Made by a program: the position numbers and the translations under genes
Assembly (NCBI RefSeq): GCF_001307035.1
Contig: NZ_LKIU01000006.1
Span: 184,388 to 248,387 of the forward strand
Reading direction: 5' to 3'
DNA: 64,000 bases
Origin: Arthrobacter sp. Edens01
GTDB lineage: Bacteria; Actinomycetota; Actinomycetes; Actinomycetales; Micrococcaceae
The notes under the pieces: model-generated
Database searches by the model: none
Seen by the model: the letters and a program-made list of their open reading frames with translations, nothing else
Told to the model about the DNA's origin: nothing
Shown here: positions 16,833-25,462 of the stretch, in pieces
Numbering within the stretch: the first letter of the stretch is position 1
Layout of the letters: every line of letters starts with the position of its first letter

Positions 16833-17183
16833 CTAGGCTATCGGCACGATGTAAGAGTCCACTTCGCTGATCAGGCCGTCGCGGAACGTGATCACGTCGC
16901 AGTAGTTGAAGAAGACCGGGCCGATGGTCCGGTGCACGCCGTGGCCGGCTCCGGTGATGGCGGTTGTGTTGCCTTCGGTGACCATGCGCTCCAAGCTGAG
17001 GTCCGGGGAGCCCTCGAAGCCCGGCTCGCCAATCTCCGCGTCGAACTCTGCCTTGCCGCGGGCGGTACGTGACCCGTGGATGCGCCAGACGACGTCGTCC
17101 GTCAGGCAGGCGAGGATCGCCGGGTGGTCACTGCGGCGGAAACCGTCCAGGTACTTGTTCACCAGTTCCTGCTGCGTGCTCAT
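16833..17183 (-). CDS. SnoaL/NTF2-like protein
   Basis: A 116-residue single-domain cone-fold protein. It has NKYLDGFRRSDHPAILACLTDDVVWRIHG at the front, the typical first helix and first strand. A late strand VFFNYCDVITFRDGLISEVDSYIV carries the F-R-D-G-L-I element common to this family. Members isomerise or hydrolyse small molecules, or simply bind ligands; the active-site residues here do not point to a specific reaction. ATG at 17183 follows GGAAGG 7 nt upstream. It lies 137 bp before the DUF2254 gene on the same strand. Confidence 0.8.
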   Translation of the reverse strand: MSTQQELVNKYLDGFRRSDHPAILACLTDDVVWRIHGSRTARGKAEFDAEIGEPGFEGSPDLSLERMVTEGNTTAITGAGHGVHRTIGPVFFNYCDVITFRDGLISEVDSYIVPIA

Positions 17184-17412
17184 GGCTGGACCTTCCTTCA
17201 CCTGGCATCCGGGGCGCGGGGACCACCGCGGGTGCCGAATGCTGGCTACGCTAGCGGTTTTTGCCCGTAACAGGAACAGGGTGGGAGCTCCTGACCTCCG
17301 CCGCTGCCAGGCTTACCTGCCGCCGGTTCCACCCGCCGGTGCAGCGAATGCCGCCACCAGGCCGGCCAGCGGTTCCGGTCGTCGCACGCATGCCTCCAGT
17401 ATTACGGCCGGA

Positions 17413-17757
17413 CTATTTCCCGGCGTCGGTGAGGACCAGTCCCAAAATGAGTCCATCCGATTCAACGTCGACGGAGATCCGGTCCTGCTGGGAAGGCACA
17501 GCGAAAAGCTGGCGGGTCGATTCCTCCTTGGTGCCGCAGGGGATTGTCACGGGTGTCCCGTTGGCGACGATCACCGACACGTCACCCTCGGATTGGCAGG
17601 CGAGATAAACCGCGACAGCGGAAGTGCCGGTACCGGCAAACTCACTCGAGAACGAACCCGATCCGTTCATGGAACCCAGAACCGGCTCATTGGCGGGGGT
17701 GGCGGGCAGGCCGGGAGTGTCCCCGAGGCCTACCGGAGCTTTCGGTGCCGGATCCAC
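17413..17757 (-). CDS. Short secreted-type domain without signal peptide; possible gene remnant
   Basis: A 114-residue open frame begins (GTG at 17757) only 5 nt beyond the stop of the large aminotransferase gene. It has a Pro/Ala linker, then a compact domain with two cysteines (VYLACQSEGDVSV and PVTIPCGTKEESTR) and strand-like spacing to LILGLVLTDAG. That pattern resembles the C-terminal domain of actinobacterial lipoproteins, but there is no signal peptide or lipobox, so the N-terminus may have been lost. It could also be a real downstream gene of the aminotransferase operon. I do not recognise a named family. Confidence 0.5.
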   Translation of the reverse strand: MDPAPKAPVGLGDTPGLPATPANEPVLGSMNGSGSFSSEFAGTGTSAVAVYLACQSEGDVSVIVANGTPVTIPCGTKEESTRQLFAVPSQQDRISVDVESDGLILGLVLTDAGK

Positions 17758-17762
17758 GGTCG

Positions 17763-20687
17763 TTACCAGCCCTCGGACAGCACCCGGTCCAGCGTGGCCA
17801 GGAAGAACCGGGCACTTTCCGCCGTGAAGCACAGCGGCGGTTTGACCTTGAGGATGTTCTGCCGGTCGCCGGTGGGCAGGACGATCACGCCGAGTTCGAG
17901 CATCCGGTCACAGATCGCACGGGTTTCTTCGGTGGCCGGCTCCAGCGTCTCCCGGTCCCGGACAAACTCCACCCCCTGGTACAGGCCCATGCCGTGCACC
18001 GCGCCGATCAGCGGATGCCGGTCCATCAGCTCACGGAACCCCTCAGACAGAACCTGACCTACGGCGTCGGCGTTCTGCTGCAGCTGCTCCTTCTCGATCA
18101 CGTCCAGCACGGTGACCCCGATCCGGCTGCTGAGCGTGCTGCCGCCGCTGGAGGAGAAGAAGGAGCCTTCGGGCGCCAGCGCCGCCGCGATCGCCTTTCG
18201 CGTGATCACTGCTCCGAGCGGATGCCCGTTGCCCATCGCCTTGGCCATGGTGACGATGTCCGGCACCACGCCGTGCTCCTCGAAGCCCCAGAAATGCCGG
18301 CCGAGCCGGCCGTAGCCCATCTGCACCTCGTCGCAGATGTTCACACCGCCGTGCGCACGGACCGCGGCGTACACCTGTTCCAGGTACCCCGTCGGGGTGC
18401 CGACCGCGCCGGCGTTGCCGTTGCGCGGTTCGGCGATGAAGGTGCCCACCGGGGTGCCGGCGTCGTGCAGCTGCTGCAGCTGGCGCGCGACGTCGGCGGC
18501 GTAGGCAGCGCCCGCGCCCTCGCCGCGGTGCCGGCCGCGGTAGGCGTTCGGTGCATCCGCCACGTGCACCCAGCCGGGCCGGGTCTCCAACGCCCGCGGG
18601 TTGTCCGAGACCGAGGTGGAGACGGCATCGGCACCCAGCGACCAGCCGTGATAGGACTCGTGCACACACAGCACGTCCTCGCGGCCGGTGAACGCCTTGG
18701 CCAGCCGCAGGGCCAGCTCCACCGCCTCGGAACCGCTGTTGACCAGCAGCACCGTCTCGAAAGAGTCCGGCACCTTGGCCAGCAGCCGTTCGGACAGCTC
18801 AGCCACAGAGGCGTAGTGGAACCGCGAATTGGTGTTCAGCCTCCGCCACTGGCGTGCCGCAGTCTCCGCGACCTCGGGGTGGCCGTGCCCAAGAGCGGTG
18901 ACGTTGTTGACCATGTCCAGATAGTGCCGCCCGGTGGTACTGATCAGGTGTTCTTTCCAGCCGCGCTCGATCCGCGGCGGGGCGTCGTAGTAGTGCGTCT
19001 GCAGGGCGTCATAGGCGCACGTTCGGCGCCGCAGCAGGGTTTCGTCTGCGGCGTCGGCCGCCGGAAGGCCGAACAGCGGTGCCGGATCCGCGAAGCCGGC
19101 GGCGTATCCGGGGAACTCGGACGCCTTGACGAAACGCGGCGGCGTCCCGGACGCAGGATAGGCGCCTGACAGCTGCACCCAGACGGTCAGCCGGTCGGCA
19201 AGCCCCAGCCGGGCTCCTGCATCAACCGGCCCGGCGCCCGCGTCCGGCTGGAGACCGGAGAGCACGACGGCGGCGTCCCCGCCGTCCAGCCGGACGGTCC
19301 CGTTTCCGTCCGCGGACAGTGTTCCGGCAAATGGGGCATGCACTGCCGTCGGTTCAGTGGCCCGGAGCTCGACGGCGAGGGCTGTGTTCGCTGGTTCCTC
19401 GGCACTGTTTGCGGCCGCCCGGGTGAGACGGGCTTCCCCGAACCGGGTCAGCACAGCGCCGGCAACACCGGCGGCGGAATCGGACCCGATAGCCGCAGCC
19501 AGAATCCGCTGCTCCTCCGCTTCTCCAGCCAGCCATGAGCCGTTGTGGAAGTCTTCGCTGTCCCAGCCGAAGTCCACGCGGACGGGCGCGGCCAGCGCCG
19601 GGACCAACGGCAGCCAGGCTGCCATGTCCTGTCCGGCTTGCACCGGCATCCCGAGAGCTGCCCGGATGGAGGCTTCAGCGGCGTTCCAGTCACAGCGGGC
19701 AGGAACCTCGAACATGGTCCACTCGCGGTCCAGGGCGTCGGAGGCGTAGTCGTTGCCGGCGTCGACAGTGACCTGGTGCTCACCGCTGACTGCCAGCACG
19801 GCTCCGCGCAGGACGATTAGCGGCCACAGTGCCCGCACCTCGGCGTCGGACAGCGGTGCCTGGGCGTGGAACGCCTGGATCATGGGCAGCACCGTGAGCG
19901 GATTCGCCGGATCGTGGTGGAACAGCGCTGAGCAGCCGACCGCCAGCTCAGCCACACGCCAGCTGTACATTGCATCGCTGAAGTCGATGATGCCGGCCAG
20001 CTCCACACCGCCGCCGGTGCCGGGCGTGCAGACCACGTTGTCGTCGGTCATGTCTCCATGGACGGCCTGGACCGGCAACTGGTCCTTCAGCGCTTCCAAG
20101 ACAGCACTAATGCGCTCAAGAGTCTGCAGCAGCAGGGCCCGCTTCCAGTCCTTGCGGACGAAGGGCACCAGCGCGGCGACCACGTCTTCACCGTTCCGCA
20201 GGTCCCACTGGAGTGCCCGTTCCAGGCCCGGATGTTCAAAGTCCGCGAACGCTGCACTGGTCCGGCCCAGCCAGTCGCCCAGAGCCGTCCGCAGCGCACC
20301 GCCTAGATACGGCCGGTCAATGACCGGGGTTCCTTCCACGAAGGTCAGCAGGCGCAGGCAGTGGATCCGTCCGTCCAGATCCGTGGTCTCCACCAGTTCT
20401 CCGCCGGCCGAGCGCAGCGGCAGCGGAGTGGCGAAGCCGGCCGCGGTGAGCCGCTCCATGGCGGCGTTCTGCGCCTCGATCTCCGTACGGCTGAATACCG
20501 GATTGCTGATCTTCAGCAGCCGCCGGGTGCCGTCTTCGTCGGTGACGAGGAAGTTCCGGTCCTGCTGGCTGCCCAGTTCCTTGATGCCGGACACCTCCAG
20601 CCCATAGAACTCCGCGGCCAGCTGCACGGCGTCGTTGGCGGAAACGGCGGGGCGGGGCAGGCCCTCAGGGGCGATCAATGCAGACAT
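17763..20687 (-). CDS. Trifunctional fusion: APH-type kinase, M23-like middle, class III aminotransferase
   Basis: The 974-residue cytosolic protein has three parts. Residues about 20-335 are an aminoglycoside phosphotransferase/homoserine kinase-type fold (RNFLVTDEDG, catalytic VHGDMTDDNVV near 210, metal-binding IIDFSDAMYSW near 240). Residues about 340-545 are a degenerate lipoyl/M23-like beta domain (VHAPFAGTLSADG). Residues about 550-974 are a PLP-dependent class III aminotransferase (NSGSEAVELALRLAK, SYHGWSLGADAVS, CDEVQMGYGRLG, PLP lysine in MAKAMGNGHPLG). Relatives include ethanolamine-phosphate and 5-phosphohydroxylysine phospholyases. Phosphorylation of an amino alcohol followed by elimination on PLP would make sense, but the substrate is not established. 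Confidence 0.85.
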   Translation of the reverse strand: MSALIAPEGLPRPAVSANDAVQLAAEFYGLEVSGIKELGSQQDRNFLVTDEDGTRRLLKISNPVFSRTEIEAQNAAMERLTAAGFATPLPLRSAGGELVETTDLDGRIHCLRLLTFVEGTPVIDRPYLGGALRTALGDWLGRTSAAFADFEHPGLERALQWDLRNGEDVVAALVPFVRKDWKRALLLQTLERISAVLEALKDQLPVQAVHGDMTDDNVVCTPGTGGGVELAGIIDFSDAMYSWRVAELAVGCSALFHHDPANPLTVLPMIQAFHAQAPLSDAEVRALWPLIVLRGAVLAVSGEHQVTVDAGNDYASDALDREWTMFEVPARCDWNAAEASIRAALGMPVQAGQDMAAWLPLVPALAAPVRVDFGWDSEDFHNGSWLAGEAEEQRILAAAIGSDSAAGVAGAVLTRFGEARLTRAAANSAEEPANTALAVELRATEPTAVHAPFAGTLSADGNGTVRLDGGDAAVVLSGLQPDAGAGPVDAGARLGLADRLTVWVQLSGAYPASGTPPRFVKASEFPGYAAGFADPAPLFGLPAADAADETLLRRRTCAYDALQTHYYDAPPRIERGWKEHLISTTGRHYLDMVNNVTALGHGHPEVAETAARQWRRLNTNSRFHYASVAELSERLLAKVPDSFETVLLVNSGSEAVELALRLAKAFTGREDVLCVHESYHGWSLGADAVSTSVSDNPRALETRPGWVHVADAPNAYRGRHRGEGAGAAYAADVARQLQQLHDAGTPVGTFIAEPRNGNAGAVGTPTGYLEQVYAAVRAHGGVNICDEVQMGYGRLGRHFWGFEEHGVVPDIVTMAKAMGNGHPLGAVITRKAIAAALAPEGSFFSSSGGSTLSSRIGVTVLDVIEKEQLQQNADAVGQVLSEGFRELMDRHPLIGAVHGMGLYQGVEFVRDRETLEPATEETRAICDRMLELGVIVLPTGDRQNILKVKPPLCFTAESARFFLATLDRVLSEGW

Positions 20688-20979
20688 GTTCAGTTCCCGG
20701 ATCCATGGCGGTGTTCAAACGGTGCCCCGATCGTATTCGGCCCCTGAACAGGCCTTCAATGAATTGGGAGATTATGACGCCGGAACGGCCTGGCGCGGGC
20801 TGGTGAATCGTTCCCGGGCTGCCGGGCCGGGCCGCGCTTCCCACGTTCCGTGACACCTGTTGACTGATGTGACCTCATCCGTCCCGTCAGCCACAGATCG
20901 TGGGAAGGGTGGGCGCGCGCGGAGGGATCCCGCCAGCCGGGCGCCGGGTTTGCGGCATAACTGGGCCGCGGAAGCCCGG

Positions 20980-22923
20980 CTAGACGGAGCCCGGGACCGG
21001 CGCCGAAGCCACCGCAGCCGGTTTGCCTGCCCGCCGGAACAGGGTCTTGCCGTGCAGGGCACGCAGCGCGTTCAGAATGGTGGCCAGGTCCACGAGTTCC
21101 TGGGTGAGCGCCCCGGCCACGGCCGGAATGTACCCGAAAGCTGCCACCAGCATCAGGACCAGGCTCAGGGCGATGCCAAGCAAAATGCTGCCCAGCGCCA
21201 CCTGCATGGTCCGCTTGCTGATGTCCATGGCGGTGGCAACCTTGGAGATGTCGTCCGCGACGATCACGGCGTCGGCGGACTCGCTGGCCGCCGTCGAGCC
21301 GCGGGCACCCATGGCGATTCCGACGTCGGCAGCCGCCAGCACCGGCGCGTCATTGACGCCGTCGCCCACCATGATCACCGGCCGCAGGGGCAGTGCCGCC
21401 ACGGCCTTCACCTTGTCTTCGGGAAGCAGCTCGGCGCGCACATCGGTAATGCCGACGGTCTGGCCCATGCTTTCGGCGGTGGCCAGGCCGTCGCCGGTGA
21501 GCATCACCGTCTCGCGGATCCCCAGCCCGCGCAGCCGTTCCAGGGTAGCGGCGGCGTTTTCGCGGGCCGTATCGCTGAGGATCAGGGTGCCGGCGAAGCG
21601 TCCGTCCACACTGAGGTAAACCACCATCTGCCCGGGCGCGAGGTCCGCCGCCTGCGTCGCCGGGTCCACTTCCTCAACGAACCGGCGCTTTCCTACCCGC
21701 ACGGTTCGCCCGTCAATGAAGGCCTCGACGCCGTTGGTCGCCACCTCCTGGGCTGTTTCCGCAGGATGGACCGGCAGTCCGCGCTCCTCGGCGGAAGCCA
21801 GCACCGACGCGGCCAGTACATGGGAGGAGTACTGCTCCGCGGACGCCGCAAGGATGAGCAGTTCATCGGCGTCGAAACCGTTGACCGGATTAACCGAGAC
21901 CAGCTCGGGACGGCCGTAGGTGAGGGTGCCGGTCTTGTCGAAGGCGGCGCTTTTCGCGGCGGAAAGCTGCTCCAGCACCGCGCCGCCCTTGACGATGATG
22001 CCGTGCCGGGCGGAGCGGCTCATGCCGCCCATAAACGCCACGGGTGCCGCGATCAGCAGCGGGCACGGGGTGGCCAGCACCAGCACTTCGGCGAAGCGGA
22101 CGGGGTCGCCGGATACTGCCCAGGCAATGCCGGCAATCAGCAGGGAAACGATCGTGAAGGGCACCGCGAAGCGGTCCGCGAGCCGCACCACGGGAGCCTT
22201 GGATTCGCTGGCCTCCTGCACCAGGGCGACGATGCGCTGGTACTGGCTGTTCGCCGTCGTCGCTGTGGCCTGGATGCGTACCGCGTGTGTGCCGTTAACC
22301 GAACCGCTCATCACGGCGTCACCAGCTGAGCGGGAGACCGGAATCGATTCGCCGGTCAGGGACGACTCATCGAAGGAGGCGGCGGGCGAGAGCAGCACGC
22401 CGTCAACGGGGACCACTTCGGAGGGTTTGACGAGCAGGATGTCGCCCACCGCCACCTCGGTGGCCGGAATGTCTTCGGCCAGCTCGGCGGCGGGTTTACC
22501 GGAGACCGGATTCCCGCCGGTATCCGCCTCGGCCGGCAGCCGGTGGGCGATCTGAGGGGCCCGGTCCAGCAGGGCATCGAGTTCGCCCTTGGCCCGGCCG
22601 GCGGCGTAATCCTCGAGTGCCTCGCCGCCGGATAGCATCAGCACGATGATCAGCGAGGCGATGTACTCGCCCACGGCTACGGTGGCCAGCATGGCGATGA
22701 CGGCCAGGATATCCAGTCCGTAGTGCCCACGCTTGATGTCACGGACCATACCCGCGCCGGTGATGGCCACAATACCGAGGGTGTACAGGCTGGCGATCCA
22801 CTGCGCCGGCCCGCCTGCGCCGGCTCCCCACAGGACCAGGACGACGGCGAGCACAACTACCGTCGCAGCGACTACTGGGTAGTGCCGGACTGCCTTCTGG
22901 AAGGACACACGGTTAAGGGCCAT
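20980..22923 (-). CDS. Heavy-metal P-type (P1B) ATPase with TPC motif
   Basis: The 647-residue metal-transporting ATPase has no N-terminal metal-binding domain. About six to eight membrane helices are visible. The transport motif in the sixth helix is TPC (VLATPCPLLIAAP, near residue 295) in place of the CPC of copper pumps. Phosphorylation site DKTGTLT is near 340, with the TGES-type actuator SLTGESIPVSR near 200 and the hinge GDGVNDAPVLAAADVG near 545. The conserved nucleotide-domain His-Pro appears only as SSHVLA. TPC-type members are a small, poorly characterised group; the metal is uncertain. The ATG start at 22923 is the first residue before a positively charged helix. Confidence 0.9.
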   Translation of the reverse strand: MALNRVSFQKAVRHYPVVAATVVVLAVVLVLWGAGAGGPAQWIASLYTLGIVAITGAGMVRDIKRGHYGLDILAVIAMLATVAVGEYIASLIIVLMLSGGEALEDYAAGRAKGELDALLDRAPQIAHRLPAEADTGGNPVSGKPAAELAEDIPATEVAVGDILLVKPSEVVPVDGVLLSPAASFDESSLTGESIPVSRSAGDAVMSGSVNGTHAVRIQATATTANSQYQRIVALVQEASESKAPVVRLADRFAVPFTIVSLLIAGIAWAVSGDPVRFAEVLVLATPCPLLIAAPVAFMGGMSRSARHGIIVKGGAVLEQLSAAKSAAFDKTGTLTYGRPELVSVNPVNGFDADELLILAASAEQYSSHVLAASVLASAEERGLPVHPAETAQEVATNGVEAFIDGRTVRVGKRRFVEEVDPATQAADLAPGQMVVYLSVDGRFAGTLILSDTARENAAATLERLRGLGIRETVMLTGDGLATAESMGQTVGITDVRAELLPEDKVKAVAALPLRPVIMVGDGVNDAPVLAAADVGIAMGARGSTAASESADAVIVADDISKVATAMDISKRTMQVALGSILLGIALSLVLMLVAAFGYIPAVAGALTQELVDLATILNALRALHGKTLFRRAGKPAAVASAPVPGSV

Positions 22924-23084
22924 GCTTTGGTTTTAGGCTCCTTTGCCCCACGTTTCCAGCAAGAGAAAGCTTGCCTAACCCGGATGGGCCCGGAATTGCC
23001 CCGTTGTGGGTCAACGGCCCGCCGCGCAGCGGAGCAAGGCCACAAAGCGGAGCGAGGCGGACCAACCGGAGCGGAAGCCGGTTT

Positions 23085-23798
23085 CTAGGTCAGCTGCGCT
23101 TCGATCTGCCGGACGCTTTCAATAAGCCGCGCGCCGATGCCGGCATCGTCCTTCCCGGTACCGAAGTACACCACGGACAGGGATGCCGGCAGCTGGCCGG
23201 GTACCTGTACCGGAACGGCCACGGAGCCGACGCCGTCGATCACCTCGCTGTGGCTGGTGGCGTAGCCGCGGCGGCGGGCCAGCCGAGCCTCGTCGCGGTA
23301 CGGCTGTCCGGGGGCGAGCCGGTTCCAGTGCTCCTCGGAGACCGCTGACTGGATCGCGATGCCCGGTGCGCCCGCGGTGAAGGAATGCCGGGTGCCCGGC
23401 CGCTGGATCAGCGCGGTGCGGCTGTGCCGGGGCTCAACGGTGACCAGGGTGACGCAGTCGTGCTGGTCCCACACGGCGATGAAGGCGGTCATGGACAGTT
23501 CGTTCGCCAGGACGGTCAGCTCCGGCAGTGCGGCGGACTGCAGGTCGCGGGAGACACCCCGCGCCAGAGCGGCAAGTCCCGGTGCCGCGGAAACCCGCCC
23601 CGCGTCGTCGCGCATCACCAGCGAATGCGCCTCCAGGGTGCGCAGGATCCGGTATGCGATGGAGCGGTGCACCCCAAGCCCGGCGGAAAGTTCGGCGATG
23701 CTCAGGGGTGTCTCCGATTCCGCCAGCAGTTCCAGCGCCTGGATCCCGCGGGACAGGGTCTGGGACTGGGATCCGGAACCGTTGGAGGCAGAAGTCAT
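23085..23798 (-). CDS. IclR-family transcriptional regulator
   Basis: The 237-residue regulator has an N-terminal winged helix (SRGIQALELLAESETPLSIAELSAGLGVHRSIAYRILRTLE, residues 16-57). A C-terminal GAF-like effector domain (ELSMTAFIAVWDQHDCVTLV through GYATSHSEVIDGVGSVAVPV) carries the typical ligand-loop segment. Such proteins regulate aromatic, acetate or sugar catabolism; this one has no obvious catabolic target beside it. It lies 15 bp beyond the end of the metal ABC permease, on the same strand, so it may be read through from that operon. Confidence 0.88.
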   Translation of the reverse strand: MTSASNGSGSQSQTLSRGIQALELLAESETPLSIAELSAGLGVHRSIAYRILRTLEAHSLVMRDDAGRVSAAPGLAALARGVSRDLQSAALPELTVLANELSMTAFIAVWDQHDCVTLVTVEPRHSRTALIQRPGTRHSFTAGAPGIAIQSAVSEEHWNRLAPGQPYRDEARLARRRGYATSHSEVIDGVGSVAVPVQVPGQLPASLSVVYFGTGKDDAGIGARLIESVRQIEAQLT

Positions 23799-23813
23799 GC
23801 GCCCATCATAGGC

Positions 23814-24677
23814 TCAGACGGCCTGCGTGCGGCGCCGCCGGCGGGCAGCGATTCCGCGGCCGACAACGCCCTGACGTGGGCTGAAAAGATATGCGAGCGT
23901 GAAAACGGCGCCCTGGGCCAGTACCACCATGGGGCCGGTGGCGGTGTCCAGGTAGTAGCTGGCGTAGATGCCGGCCACCGCGCAGCCCGCCGCCATAAGG
24001 GGTGCGATCAGCAGCATGCGGCTGAACCGGTCGGTGAGCAGGTAGGCGGTGGAGCCCGGGATGATCAGCATCGCGACCACCAGCACCACCCCGACCGCCT
24101 GCAGGGCGACGACGGCGGTCAGCGCCAGCAGCCCCAGCAGCGCAGCACCGAGCAGCCGCGGATTAAGCCCGACGGCGTGGGCCTGGGTGGGGTCGAACGC
24201 GTACAGGGTGAAGTCGCGGCGTTTGAACAGGAGCACCGCCAGGGTCAGCGCGGCCAGGACGGCGACCTGCGCCAAGTCCGCGGAGCTCACGCCCAGCAGG
24301 TTGCCGAAGATGATGTGGTTAAGGTCGGTCTGGCTCGGTGTCACGGAGATCAGCACCAGTCCGGCGGCGAACAACGTGGTGAAGACGATCCCGATCGCTG
24401 CGTCCTCCTTGATTCGGCTGGTATCGCGCACCAGGCCGATCAGGCCGACGGCCAGGAACCCGAAGATCACTGCTCCCAGCGCGAACGGCGCGCCCACCAC
24501 ATAGGCCAGTACAACACCAGGCAGCACGGCGTGGGAGACGGCGTCGCCCATCAGCGACCAGCCGATAAGCACCAGCCAGCAGGAGAGCACGCCGCAGACC
24601 ACCGAGGCAATGACGGCGGTGGCCAGTGCACGGACCATGAAGTCATAGGAGAGGGGGTCGGTGAGCAGCTCGATCAC
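23814..24677 (-). CDS. Zn/Mn ABC transporter permease (ZnuB/MntB family)
   Basis: A 287-residue inner-membrane permease with about eight hydrophobic helices. It belongs to the ABC-3 family: LSCWLVLIGWSLMGDAVSHAVLPGVVLAYVVG near residue 30 (the conserved GDAVSHAVLPG motif) and VVALQAVGVVLVVAMLIIPGSTAYLLTDRFSRMLLIAP (the LVVAMLIIPG helix-loop that contacts the ATPase). It ends in a basic tail. Start at 24677 overlaps the ATPase stop by 4 nt, so it is the third gene of a coupled three-gene operon. Confidence 0.92.
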   Translation of the reverse strand: MIELLTDPLSYDFMVRALATAVIASVVCGVLSCWLVLIGWSLMGDAVSHAVLPGVVLAYVVGAPFALGAVIFGFLAVGLIGLVRDTSRIKEDAAIGIVFTTLFAAGLVLISVTPSQTDLNHIIFGNLLGVSSADLAQVAVLAALTLAVLLFKRRDFTLYAFDPTQAHAVGLNPRLLGAALLGLLALTAVVALQAVGVVLVVAMLIIPGSTAYLLTDRFSRMLLIAPLMAAGCAVAGIYASYYLDTATGPMVVLAQGAVFTLAYLFSPRQGVVGRGIAARRRRRTQAV

Positions 24678-25462
24678 GGCTTGCCTGCTTTCAGTGTTCC
24701 CGCATTCAGTGTCCCCGCCGGAACCGGGGTGCCGTCATCCAGCACATTGAGTCCGAACGCGCGGGCCAGCTGTTCCGGACGGAGCACTTCTTCCGGGGAA
24801 CCGTGTGCCAGCACCCGGCGCATCAGCAGCACGGCCTCGTCAGCCAGCTGGGGGAGGGCATGCAGGTCATGGGTGGAGACGAGGATAGTCCGGCCGTCCG
24901 CTGCGAGTTCCCGCAGCAGAGCGGTGATGGTTGCCTCCGACCGCTTGTCGACGCCGGCAAACGGCTCGTCGAGCAGCAGCACCGAGGCGCCCTGGGCAAT
25001 GCCGCGGGCCACGAAGGCGCGCTTTTTCTGCCCGCCGGAAAGCCGGCCGATCTGGCGCTCCGCCAGGCCGGTCAGCTCCACCCGTGCCAGGGCCTCCGCC
25101 ACCGCGGCCCGGTCTGCAGCGCGCGGCCGGCGGGTGGGGCCCATGTGCCCGTAGCGTCCGGTCATGACGATGTCCCGGACGCTGAGCGGGAAGGACCAGT
25201 CCACGTCCTCGCTTTGCGGAACGTAGGCGACAAGGCCGGATTTACGTGCCTTCGCCGGGGCCATGCCGCTGAGCCTGACCGTTCCGGCGGCCGGCTTCAC
25301 CAGGCCCATGAGGGACTTGAACAGGGTGGACTTGCCCGAACCGTTCATCCCGACCAGCCCGCAGACGCGGCCCGGCTGGACGGTGAGGCTGACGCCGTCC
25401 AGCGCCGTGACGTCGTCGTACTTCACCGTCACGGAGTCCAGTTCCAGCGCCGGGGCGGCCAT
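24674..25462 (-). CDS. Zn/Mn ABC transporter ATP-binding protein
   Basis: The 262-residue ATPase has Walker A GMNGSGKST near residue 38, Q-loop YVPQSEDVDW, signature LSGGQKKRAFVARG near 140, Walker B VLLLDEPFAGVD near 160 and switch His in STHDLHALP near 196. The VPQ-x-E-DVDW stretch is typical for the manganese/zinc subgroup. It starts exactly where the binding-protein gene ends (1-nt overlap at 25462) and its stop overlaps the permease start. Confidence 0.94.
   Translation of the reverse strand: MAAPALELDSVTVKYDDVTALDGVSLTVQPGRVCGLVGMNGSGKSTLFKSLMGLVKPAAGTVRLSGMAPAKARKSGLVAYVPQSEDVDWSFPLSVRDIVMTGRYGHMGPTRRPRAADRAAVAEALARVELTGLAERQIGRLSGGQKKRAFVARGIAQGASVLLLDEPFAGVDKRSEATITALLRELAADGRTILVSTHDLHALPQLADEAVLLMRRVLAHGSPEEVLRPEQLARAFGLNVLDDGTPVPAGTLNAGTLKAGKP

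Noticed and set aside
17544..19169. 541-residue forward-strand open frame within the aminotransferase gene
   Set aside because: Shadow of the PLP enzyme gene in high-GC DNA; no motifs.
23385..25154. Long forward-strand open frames (589 residues) over the metal ABC operon
   Set aside because: They are antisense shadows of the IclR and ABC genes: low-complexity Gln/Arg/His composition and no domain signature, whereas the reverse strand encodes clear ABC motifs.
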